This document shows positions 35,901 to 43,225 of a stretch of DNA of 64,000 nt, one piece after another (within the stretch, counting starts at the first letter, position 1; each line of letters begins with the position of its first letter). Under the pieces are notes generated by a model that was given only the letters and a program-made list of their open reading frames with translations, was not told the origin of the DNA and did not search any database. The translations under genes and the position numbers were made by a program. The DNA lies in NCBI GenBank assembly GCA_031550615.1, contig JAVBOL010000007.1:5867-69866 (forward strand), written 5' to 3'. The DNA is from JAVBOW01 sp031550615 (GTDB taxonomy: Bacteria > Bacteroidota > Bacteroidia > Bacteroidales > Rikenellaceae).

Positions 35901-36086
35901 AAGATGCGCGTATACGTGACGGGGAACAACCTGCTCTACTTCTGGAGCGACTCTTACCGCGGCATCAACCCCGAGTACCGCAACCTGACGGGATATCCAT
36001 ACGACCAGAAACTGGTTAGCGGATTCCAGCGAGGCTCATTCCCGCTCGTGACCACGATAACCGCCGGCCTGGACATTAACTTCTAA
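32943..36086 (+). CDS. SusC-family transporter of the alginate locus
   Basis: A 1047-residue TonB-dependent outer-membrane transporter. Signal peptide MLKINFKTTLVALSALLLSLTASA-Q; CarboxypepD_reg-like domain ~26-105 (IRGKVSDESGPVSGVSVVIKG); plug ~108-220 (ELVVIGYGVQKKSHLTGAIAKFD, IRIRGGGSISTDQQPLMIVDG); then the barrel ending GLDINF. The ATG at 32943 is preferred over one 24 codons earlier because it begins the signal peptide. With the next gene (susD) and lyases downstream, it most likely imports alginate oligosaccharides. Its 5' coding part contains two adjacent perfect hairpins. Confidence 0.95.
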   Translation: MLKINFKTTLVALSALLLSLTASAQGSEIRGKVSDESGPVSGVSVVIKGSAVGTATASDGTYRLKRQKPTDILVFSLLGYEEKEVAPGSKTVLDVQMAKASLMMDELVVIGYGVQKKSHLTGAIAKFDASAIVDIPASDVATALQGRLSGVTIQNTTSEVGAMPEIRIRGGGSISTDQQPLMIVDGFEMPDALSLVNANDIQSIEILKDASSAAIYGSKAASGVILITTKSGSDMKPRYTVNYYHGVKMAYKLHDMMTSNEYLDVMNKEFEWGGAALSKNDLAAAWLEEQLGPTDWQREGLRDNATTDNLQISISGGRSNVKYLLSGGFTNDQGLMKQNYNNKANFRTKIDAQLNKFVTIGGNMAAAYSKSQRPDNNYIDFARFPQWVPVFHNEFTSQLTGQPVGSYAQASHFNLANAYPIGVDGAMTTANPYDTQNMTPASRMYRTDNNAQQYQLASNIYMNVQISKRLLFRTANSLLVRYSPKETYRGESARKDGEESEGTFTSTFYSKWVSDNTLTWNWKCMGHDINVMGGISAEGTKATLAGIDGINYVSDNIHTLNNVTAFKVIDDNGKMLTGTYKTPTQNMLSFFGRVNYSYKDKYLLSAMMRTDGYSCFDIDNRWGYFPSVSAGWIVSNEDFMKDQRVVNMLKVRASYGVTGNNRIDPLATVTALSRALYSFGDDRGTIYSGLGNTDKTYGNSSVTWEQVNEYDLGLDLGMFKGRVNLTVDAYYAITKSMLFLRPISPITGYTKQWVNQGKVRNKGLEFTLDTHNISNKNFRWTTAINLSLNRNRLLDLGGEESIKWEGGYKERYINSVGQPTIQFYGFKTDGVWTSAEQLANGVKFGNSSSYDRLGGLRAVDTNHDNELNDKDLVVIGSPYPDFTWGMTNTLSYKGFDLSFLFQGVQGGQIINGDATYKDFQLRDEKFNIRTRWVSEAHPGDGKTPTRNGIPWILTDYDVEDATYVCLRNVTFGYTLPAKTSKKIGMSKMRVYVTGNNLLYFWSDSYRGINPEYRNLTGYPYDQKLVSGFQRGSFPLVTTITAGLDINF
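33092..33135 (+). repeat. Two abutting perfect inverted repeats in susC coding sequence
   Basis: 33092-33113: 8-bp stem TGCTGTCG / CGACAGCA with a 6-nt loop. 33114-33135: a 22-bp perfect palindrome centred on GTAC, arms TCAGACGGTAC. They touch end to end and lie in codons ~50-64, in the CarboxypepD_reg domain. Confidence 0.8.
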
Positions 36087-36097
36087 AAACTGCGACG

Positions 36098-37639
36098 ATG
36101 AGAAACTGCATAAAAATATTCTTACTGGCCGCAGCATCGGTAACGCTCGGCTCATGCGATCAGTTCCTGGAGATGAAGACCCCTTCGGACACCTCCCAGA
36201 AAAGATACAACACGACCCCCGAGGAAATCGCCGTCTCGATAGCCGGCTGCTATAACGGGATGCAGGGCGCGCTGCACGCCGAATGGGCGCTCACGGAGTT
36301 GCGCTCGGATAACGCGCGCATCTACGCCAGGGCATCCTCGACCCTGATCTTCGAGTATATCCACGAGTTGGACTACCTGGCCGTTTCGACCACCAACACC
36401 TTTATCGACGAATACTGGACGGCCACCTACGCCAACATAGGCCGCTGCAACCAGGTGCTCGCCGATATGGACGTGGTCACCGACCCGGTGGCCAACGCCG
36501 TTTTCTCGGGCGAGGCGATGTTCATCCGCGCCTACCACTACTTCAACCTCGTGCGCCTGTGGGGCGGGGTCTTCCTTATTACCGAGCCCATCACCCCCCA
36601 ACAGGCGCGGGTAATGCAGCGCACCGACCCCGAGGCCGTATACGCGCAGATCGAGGGCGACCTGGAGGATATAATAGAGGGTAATATGCTGCCCGAAAGC
36701 TATCCCAAGGAGAATGCGGGACGCGTGACGATGACCGCTGCCAAGGCGCTGCTGGCGAAGGTATACATGACCCACTACTTGCAGGGATCGGCCCAGTGGG
36801 CGGCGGCCAAACCGCTGCTCGAAGGTGTGATAACGGCAGTCGGCGACCCCCAGGCGGCAGCAGACCTGGTTCCCTTCGACAAGATCTTCGACGTTAACAA
36901 CGAAATGAACGACGAGATCATCTTCGCGGTGCGCTACCGGGCGGGCAACACCGGCACCGGTTCGCCTTTCGGCAACGAATTCGCACCCTCGCAGAGCGAC
37001 GCCAACGTCATCAACGGCAGCGGCAGCTCATACAACTACCCGTCCACCAGCATAATACAAGCCTTCAACGCGAACGGGGGCACAGACCTGCGCAAAGATG
37101 TGTCGCTGGCCGAGAAATATTACGACAAGACGACCGGGCAGTGGAAAGACCAGGACATAACCACCACATGCCGCTACGTGAAAAAGTACCTCTCTCCGGT
37201 GACCACCGTCAAGGACGGCGAAAGCGACTGGCCTGTCCTGCGCGTTGCCGACGCGCTACTGCTCTACGCCGAGCTGTGCAACGAGCAGGGCGAAATAGCG
37301 ACAGCAGCCAAATACGTCGACCTGGTCCGCGCGCGCGCCGGTGTGGTGCCGCTCGAAAACGAGCAAAAGGCCAACTCTTACGTACTGCGCGGCTATATCC
37401 GCAACGAACGCCGCCTCGAACTGGCCTTCGAGAACCAGCGTTGGTTCGATATGCTGCGCTGGGGCATAGCCACGACCGACCTGCACGGTCATTTCCTTGC
37501 CGAGGACCTTTACCTGAGCTACACCTCTGTCGCCGACCGCCCCTCGATAACCGCGGGCGAGCAGTCGCGCACAATATTGCCTATCCCGTTCAACGTTATG
37601 AACATAAATCCCGAATTGCCGCAGAACGTCGGTTATTAA
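36098..37639 (+). CDS. SusD/RagB-family lipoprotein of the alginate locus
   Basis: A 513-residue lipoprotein (signal peptide to GSC-DQFLEMKTPSD). Typical SusD features: TPEEIAVSIAGCYNGMQGALHAEWALTELRSDNA near residue 45; AMFIRAYHYFNLVRLWGGVFLI (~140-165); and the C-terminal GYIRNERRLELAFENQRWFDMLRWG block that forms the RagB signature. It caps the SusC barrel and binds the glycan. It starts 11 nt after susC, consistent with tight co-expression. Alginate specificity is inferred from the downstream lyases. Confidence 0.95.
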   Translation: MRNCIKIFLLAAASVTLGSCDQFLEMKTPSDTSQKRYNTTPEEIAVSIAGCYNGMQGALHAEWALTELRSDNARIYARASSTLIFEYIHELDYLAVSTTNTFIDEYWTATYANIGRCNQVLADMDVVTDPVANAVFSGEAMFIRAYHYFNLVRLWGGVFLITEPITPQQARVMQRTDPEAVYAQIEGDLEDIIEGNMLPESYPKENAGRVTMTAAKALLAKVYMTHYLQGSAQWAAAKPLLEGVITAVGDPQAAADLVPFDKIFDVNNEMNDEIIFAVRYRAGNTGTGSPFGNEFAPSQSDANVINGSGSSYNYPSTSIIQAFNANGGTDLRKDVSLAEKYYDKTTGQWKDQDITTTCRYVKKYLSPVTTVKDGESDWPVLRVADALLLYAELCNEQGEIATAAKYVDLVRARAGVVPLENEQKANSYVLRGYIRNERRLELAFENQRWFDMLRWGIATTDLHGHFLAEDLYLSYTSVADRPSITAGEQSRTILPIPFNVMNINPELPQNVGY

Positions 37640-37657
37640 TCGGATAATAAAAGCATA

Positions 37658-39373
37658 ATGAAAATGAAAAATATCTTTTTGACATTTCTCAGCGTTTGCA
37701 CGGCTGCCCTGGTGCTATCGTGCAACGAGCAGGTGAAGTTCGACTCCTTCACCCAACAGGCTCCCGTGCTGACCTCGTTCTATCCCGCACAGGGCCCGGT
37801 CGGCACCGAGATAACCGTCACGGGCGAAAACCTGCAGAGTATCACCGCGGCCACGATCAACGGCGGGGCGGCGGTCATGGTAAGCCGTATCTCCGACACC
37901 GAGGTGGTCATCCGCGCCACGGCAGCCGGCAGCACGGGCGTTATCTCGCTTGCCAGCGCCCAGGGGACGACCGTCAGCGACGACAGTTTCACCTACACCT
38001 ACCCCATCCCGGCTGTGACCGCCTACCCGGCGAAATTCCCAGTTGGCGAGATGGCCGTGCTTAACGGCACGTTCCTGCATGCCATTACGGGCGTGAGCTT
38101 CACCACCACGGACGGCACGGTGAGCGCGACCATAGTTTCGCAATCGCCCACCGAATTGGTGCTGACCGTGCCCGACCTTCAAAAGGCGACGGCGGACATC
38201 ACCTTCTCTTACAGCAACGGCACCTCGACCTCCACGTTCCAGAAAACGGGCGCGGTGATCCAGCGCAACCTGCCTGTGATCGTGAGCTATACGCCCACGA
38301 CCGGCATAAAGATCGGCGACGAGGTGACCATAAGCGGGACGAGCCTCCACCTGGTGGACAGCATCCTTGTCGGCGGGATCAAGATGCCGATCACCAGCAA
38401 ACCCGAAAACGGCCTGACGCTCAAATTCAAGGTCATAGACAATTTCGCCACCTTCGCCGACGGAAACAACACCAAGACCGCCATCGCTTACGCATTCAGT
38501 TCACGCGAGGAGTTCGAGGTGAATGCAGCATTCCCGTTCTTCGTACCTAATTTCTACAAATGGGTCAACGTCGGCCTCAACGCCCACTCAACCGTCAACC
38601 TGAACCACCTGTTCTGCCTCGACACAGGCATGACGTATGACGCCAAAGCGTTCAACACCCAGGTGGATCCGCTCAGCAAAGCCATGAACGGCCTGGTATG
38701 TGTCGGCAAGAACAAACTCGATGCGGCGGTTACGAACGATCAATATTATGCCGTTAAGCCATATATATACATGGCTTACCTGGGTAGCGGTATGTATTTC
38801 TACGGTCCGGCGAACAATAACAACCGCCTGACCAACTTCAACAACTACGCAACCGGTGCCGACGCTATCGCCGCCAACTCATACGGTACGCCGATCATCG
38901 TGTACCGCACCCTGAGCGCCAGCATACCCGCAGAGCAGACCATTATAAACAAAATAGTGGCCGGCACTTTCGCCAGCGCCGATTTCAGTTTTTCGATGCT
39001 CTCCGACATCGACCTCACCACCGACGGCAACACTACCGCCGACACATGGTCGAACATACCCAACGGCGAATTCGGAGCGTTCAAGGCTAACACCGCCGGC
39101 GTGTCCACGACAAAAACGGACCATCGCCCATGGGCGCCTACACTGACCACCGCCACACAGACCATCGATGCCGACATGAGCACCGTGATCCTTGTGCTGT
39201 ATTTCAAACCCAATACGGCAAACTGGTCCAACGCGCTGGCTGCGAACACCACCAACCTTCGCAAGTTCGGTTTCCTGCACGTAAAGCACCTCAAGCAGGA
39301 TGCCTCGGTCGAGAGCGGTCGCCGCAACACGGCCACGTTCGATGCCTACTGGCAGCGCACTCCCAGACCGTAA
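37658..39373 (+). CDS. IPT/TIG-domain surface glycan-binding lipoprotein
   Basis: A 571-residue lipoprotein (MKMKNIFLTFLSVCTAALVLSC-NEQ). Residues ~35-270 carry three IPT/TIG-like repeats: PVLTSFYPAQGPVGTEITVTGENL, PAVTAYPAKFPVGEMAVLNGTFL and PVIVSYTPTTGIKIGDEVTISGTSL. The C-terminal ~290 residues are a beta-rich domain with no enzyme motif. This is the layout of SGBP proteins that hold polysaccharide next to SusD. It is the third gene of the operon, where such binding proteins usually sit. Alginate is the likely ligand from context. Confidence 0.85.
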   Translation: MKMKNIFLTFLSVCTAALVLSCNEQVKFDSFTQQAPVLTSFYPAQGPVGTEITVTGENLQSITAATINGGAAVMVSRISDTEVVIRATAAGSTGVISLASAQGTTVSDDSFTYTYPIPAVTAYPAKFPVGEMAVLNGTFLHAITGVSFTTTDGTVSATIVSQSPTELVLTVPDLQKATADITFSYSNGTSTSTFQKTGAVIQRNLPVIVSYTPTTGIKIGDEVTISGTSLHLVDSILVGGIKMPITSKPENGLTLKFKVIDNFATFADGNNTKTAIAYAFSSREEFEVNAAFPFFVPNFYKWVNVGLNAHSTVNLNHLFCLDTGMTYDAKAFNTQVDPLSKAMNGLVCVGKNKLDAAVTNDQYYAVKPYIYMAYLGSGMYFYGPANNNNRLTNFNNYATGADAIAANSYGTPIIVYRTLSASIPAEQTIINKIVAGTFASADFSFSMLSDIDLTTDGNTTADTWSNIPNGEFGAFKANTAGVSTTKTDHRPWAPTLTTATQTIDADMSTVILVLYFKPNTANWSNALAANTTNLRKFGFLHVKHLKQDASVESGRRNTATFDAYWQRTPRP

Positions 39374-39384
39374 CTCTTGCACAG

Positions 39385-40890
39385 ATGAAACTACTCCTTT
39401 CGTCAGCCATTTTCGCCCTTCTCCTTACCGTTGCGTGCTCAGGCACGAGCGGTAAGGAGAATCCGGGGCCTACGCCGCCACCTCCGCCGCCCACGGGCAT
39501 AGAGTGGAGCCAGGCGGCCCTCGACGCAGCGAATATCCAGCCCGGCGACGAGGTGGTGATACGCGACGGGGTTTACACCAACGTTTACGTGAAACTCAAC
39601 ATCGCCGCCACCGAGGCCCGGCCGGTCGTGATCCGCGCAGCCACTCCGGGCGGGGTGGTCATCAAGGGCAACTCCACGCTCTGGGTCGGGGGCTCGTGGG
39701 TCACCGTTTCGGGATTCCACTTCAAGGACTGCGACGTGGTAGAGAAAGAGGCGGTGTTCAATTTCCGCCACTCGACCAGGACGCACGCCACAGATTGCCG
39801 CCTGACCAACTGCGTTTTCAGCGGCTCGGGACAGGATGAGAACAAGACGAAAGACATCAAATGGGTATCGGTCTACGGAGTGCGCAACCGCGTGGACCAC
39901 TGCTCGTTCATCGACAAGAAGATCATCGGGTCGCTGCTGGTCGTGTGGGTCGAAACCACGCGCGAGGGCTGCCACACTATCGCGAACAACTTCTTCACCC
40001 ACCCCCTTTCGCTCAAAGATAACGGATCGGCCATCAACGGCCAGGAGATGATACGCATAGGCACCTCCGAGGTGTCGATGTCCACCGCATCGTGTACGGT
40101 CGAGGGCAACTATTTCTACCGCTGCGACGGCGAGGCAGAGTGCATATCCAACAAATCGTGCGGCAACACCTACCGCGGCAACCTGTTCGATGAAACACAG
40201 GGCTGCCTAACCCTCCGACACGGCAACGACTGCATAGTCGACGGCAACTATTTCTTCGGACGCGGGGTCGCCAACACGGGCGGGGTGCGCATAATCGGCG
40301 AACGCCACAAGGTCTACAACAACTATTTCGAAGCTCTGATGGGGACAGACCACCGCTCGGCGATCACTCTCGTGCGCGGTATCGAGAATTCGCCCCTTTC
40401 GGGCTACTTCCAGGTCAAGGACGCAACGGTGGCGCTCAACACCATCGTAAACTGCAAGCAGGGATTCGCGGCCAACATAAACACAAAAACCAACGAGACG
40501 ATGCCCGTGATCGGCACGCGCATAACCTCCAACCTGATCGTGAGCACCGGTACGGGTACCGACAAGGGGATCGTACAGGTGGACACCTACTCGCCCCAGA
40601 TCGCATGGGACAACAACTACGTGTATAAAACCACCGTCACGGGCATAACCTCGGGCACCGTTTCAGCCTCGGCGTTCGATTTGGCGCTTGACGGTGGTTT
40701 ATACATCCTGCCGGCAGCCAAAGCCGGCGGCTACACCAAACTTAACGATCTAAGCTATATCTCAGTCGACCTTCGCGGGGCGGCGCGCCCGGCGGCGAAA
40801 ACCCCGGGGGCGACCGAGCCCACAGGCGCCGCCCCGCGCCAGATACCCACGCGAGAGAGCACGGGGGCCGGCTGGACACCCAACCTGTAA
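39385..40890 (+). CDS. PL6 alginate lyase, surface lipoprotein
   Basis: A 501-residue lipoprotein (LLLTVAC lipobox, then a Pro-rich linker GPTPPPPPPTG). The body is a right-handed beta-helix of the chondroitinase-B/PL6 class. NGQEMIRIG and CDGEAECISNKS carry calcium-binding acidic residues. Lys257 (SNKS) and Arg278 (LTLRHG) match the catalytic base/acid pair of chondroitinase B (Lys250/Arg271, also 21 apart). It would cut alginate by beta-elimination, probably outside the cell given the lipid anchor and linker. Dermatan sulfate is the alternative substrate, but the neighbouring PL17 argues for alginate. The ATG at 39385 begins the signal peptide. Confidence 0.9.
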   Translation: MKLLLSSAIFALLLTVACSGTSGKENPGPTPPPPPPTGIEWSQAALDAANIQPGDEVVIRDGVYTNVYVKLNIAATEARPVVIRAATPGGVVIKGNSTLWVGGSWVTVSGFHFKDCDVVEKEAVFNFRHSTRTHATDCRLTNCVFSGSGQDENKTKDIKWVSVYGVRNRVDHCSFIDKKIIGSLLVVWVETTREGCHTIANNFFTHPLSLKDNGSAINGQEMIRIGTSEVSMSTASCTVEGNYFYRCDGEAECISNKSCGNTYRGNLFDETQGCLTLRHGNDCIVDGNYFFGRGVANTGGVRIIGERHKVYNNYFEALMGTDHRSAITLVRGIENSPLSGYFQVKDATVALNTIVNCKQGFAANINTKTNETMPVIGTRITSNLIVSTGTGTDKGIVQVDTYSPQIAWDNNYVYKTTVTGITSGTVSASAFDLALDGGLYILPAAKAGGYTKLNDLSYISVDLRGAARPAAKTPGATEPTGAAPRQIPTRESTGAGWTPNL

Positions 40891-40899
40891 CGTAACGCC

Positions 40900-43218
40900 A
40901 TGAAAAGGACAATATTCGCAGCCGCCATGCTGCTCACTTTAGCCGCCTCGGCAGCCACGCAGCGCGCACCACTGGGGGGCGTCGCCGCGCTGCTTAAAAA
41001 AGCCGCCCCGGGCGACACGATCGTCGTGGAAAAGGGCGTCTATAACCGCCAGTCGCTGGTTTTAGCCGGCAACGGGGCAGAGAACAACCCCATAGTCATT
41101 ATGGCCGAAGCGCCCGGCGCGGTGGTCATCGAGGGCGAATCCTCGCTGCGCCTGACGGGCAAATGGATGACCGTCGCCGGACTGCACTTCCGCAACGGCT
41201 TCTCGCCCACGGGCACGATCATCGAGTTCCGCAACGGCAGCCGCCACGCCTTCGACTGCCGGGTAACGGATTGCGTGATCGAGGGCTTCAACCCGCCGGC
41301 CAGGGCCGAGAAAGGCAACTGGATACAAATGTACGGCCAGCGCAACCGCCTGGACCATTGCTCGATAGTGGGCAAACTCAACGAGGGCGTGACGGTCACC
41401 GCCGTTCTGGACGGTGTAAACGACCAGCACCACCGCATAGACAACAACTACTTCGGCCCGCGCCCCGTGTACGGCAGCAACGGCGCCGAGACCATTCGCA
41501 CGGGCAATTCATTCACGTGGCGCACCCGCGCGGCGATAACCATCGAGGATAACTATTTCGACCGTTGCAGCGGCGAGGTGGAGATCCTCTCGATCAAATC
41601 GTCGGACAACATCATCCGCCGCAACACTTTCTATGAGTGCGAGGGCGACATCGCGCTGCGCCACGGCGACCGCAACACCGTAGAGGGCAATCTTATGATC
41701 GGCAACCACAAGCCCAATACGGGCGGCATACGCGTCATCAACACAGGCCACCGTATCTACGGCAACTACCTCGAAGGGCTGGCCGGGGGGCGCCAATTCT
41801 CGGCTTTCTCCATAATGAACGGCGTGCCCGATTCGCCCGACTACCGCTATCACAGGGTGCGCGACGTGCAGATACACAACAACACGCTGGTGGATTGCGA
41901 CAACATAGTGCTCTGCCTGGGCCGGGATTTCGAACGCACGGCCACGCCCATCGACGTGACGTTCACCGACAACCTGATCTTCAACCGCTCGGCCACAGCC
42001 ACATACACCGCCCTGGACGACGTGTCTGGCATCGCATTCAGCGGCAATTTGGTCGAGTTGGCCCCGGGTGCGGACATTCCCGCAGGGTTCGCTCCCGCCA
42101 AGGCCGCATGGGTCAAGTCCAAAGAGTTCCCCGCCGTCTACGCACGCACGCAAAGCAAGGGTTACGCCGGGGCGATAGATCCCGCACGCGCGGACAAAGC
42201 CCGTTTCGGGGTTAAGAAAGAGGCCGTCGGCGCGCTGTGGTTCAAATACACAGAGGCCGATCCACGCACGCTCTCAGGTAAGGTCATAAAAGTGGCAGCC
42301 GGGCAGAATGCGTTGGCAGAGGCCGCCTCTGCATCCGCGCCGGGCGACGTGCTCGAACTCTCCGAAAACGGCGAATACTGGAATGACAAACCTGTCTTTA
42401 TCCCCCACTACCTCGTTATCCGCGCCGCGGCGGGGCTGAAAGGCACACCGACCCTGCGCTACAACGGCAAGGGCGGCGAATCGCTGATAGTCATACGCAG
42501 CGGCGGTCACCTCGACATAAAAGGTATCGCCTTCAACGGCATACCCGAACAGGAACTACGCGACCCGAAAGGTTTTATCAACACCGACGAAGGGATGCTG
42601 GAAGATTACTCCCTGTTGGCCGAAGGGTGCGAATTCTCGCGCTTCAACCGCTCGGGCACTTTCGCAATAAGTTGCACGCAGGGCGCTTTTGCGCAGTGGG
42701 TGCGCATAAGGGGCTGCCGCTTCGTGGACCTGCCCTGGGACGCCATAGTGCTGAGCCGCGAAACCGATTTCTATGGCCGCTACAACGTCGAGAACCTCGA
42801 AGTTAGCGACTGCCTTTTCGCCAACATCTGCGGATGCGGCATCGACCTGGCCCGTTACGGCTATGACGAAAGCACCGCAGGGCCCAATGCCGTGATAGAC
42901 CGCTGCACGTTCTACAACGTCTTCAACCGCGAACAGGGCAGCGTGGTCGACCTATCGGGCGTCCAGAAGGTCAGGGTCACCGGCTGCTCGTTCGAGTTGA
43001 GCGGCCAGGGCGGGGCGAGCGTCCGCCTGAATGAGATGCGCCGCGACGAGATCACCATATCGCGCAACAATCTCTTCAACGCCGGGCGCATCTTCACTTT
43101 CTGGGGTACGGGCGTGAAGGACGACAACACAGCCCTGCAGCCCGTTTACGCCGACCCGGCCAACGGCGACTGGCGCCAGGCGGCCTCATCACCCCTTAAA
43201 GGCGTAGGAATCAACTGA
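40900..43218 (+). CDS. Two-domain PL6 alginate lyase (AlyGC-like)
   Basis: A 772-residue secreted protein with a type I signal peptide (MKRTIFAAAMLLTLAASA-A), so probably periplasmic. The N-terminal beta-helix (~25-400) has the PL6 site: Lys233 (SIKS) and Arg254 (ALRHGD), again 21 apart, with NGAETIRTGNS and CSGEVEI before them. A second beta-helix covers ~450-770 (WVRIRGCRFVDLPWDAIVLS and so on) and lacks these residues. Two stacked helices are known from exo-acting PL6 enzymes such as AlyGC. It starts 9 nt after the first PL6 gene. One enzyme outside and one inside would process polymer and oligomers in turn. Confidence 0.88.
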   Translation: MKRTIFAAAMLLTLAASAATQRAPLGGVAALLKKAAPGDTIVVEKGVYNRQSLVLAGNGAENNPIVIMAEAPGAVVIEGESSLRLTGKWMTVAGLHFRNGFSPTGTIIEFRNGSRHAFDCRVTDCVIEGFNPPARAEKGNWIQMYGQRNRLDHCSIVGKLNEGVTVTAVLDGVNDQHHRIDNNYFGPRPVYGSNGAETIRTGNSFTWRTRAAITIEDNYFDRCSGEVEILSIKSSDNIIRRNTFYECEGDIALRHGDRNTVEGNLMIGNHKPNTGGIRVINTGHRIYGNYLEGLAGGRQFSAFSIMNGVPDSPDYRYHRVRDVQIHNNTLVDCDNIVLCLGRDFERTATPIDVTFTDNLIFNRSATATYTALDDVSGIAFSGNLVELAPGADIPAGFAPAKAAWVKSKEFPAVYARTQSKGYAGAIDPARADKARFGVKKEAVGALWFKYTEADPRTLSGKVIKVAAGQNALAEAASASAPGDVLELSENGEYWNDKPVFIPHYLVIRAAAGLKGTPTLRYNGKGGESLIVIRSGGHLDIKGIAFNGIPEQELRDPKGFINTDEGMLEDYSLLAEGCEFSRFNRSGTFAISCTQGAFAQWVRIRGCRFVDLPWDAIVLSRETDFYGRYNVENLEVSDCLFANICGCGIDLARYGYDESTAGPNAVIDRCTFYNVFNREQGSVVDLSGVQKVRVTGCSFELSGQGGASVRLNEMRRDEITISRNNLFNAGRIFTFWGTGVKDDNTALQPVYADPANGDWRQAASSPLKGVGIN

Positions 43219-43225
43219 CCCGACC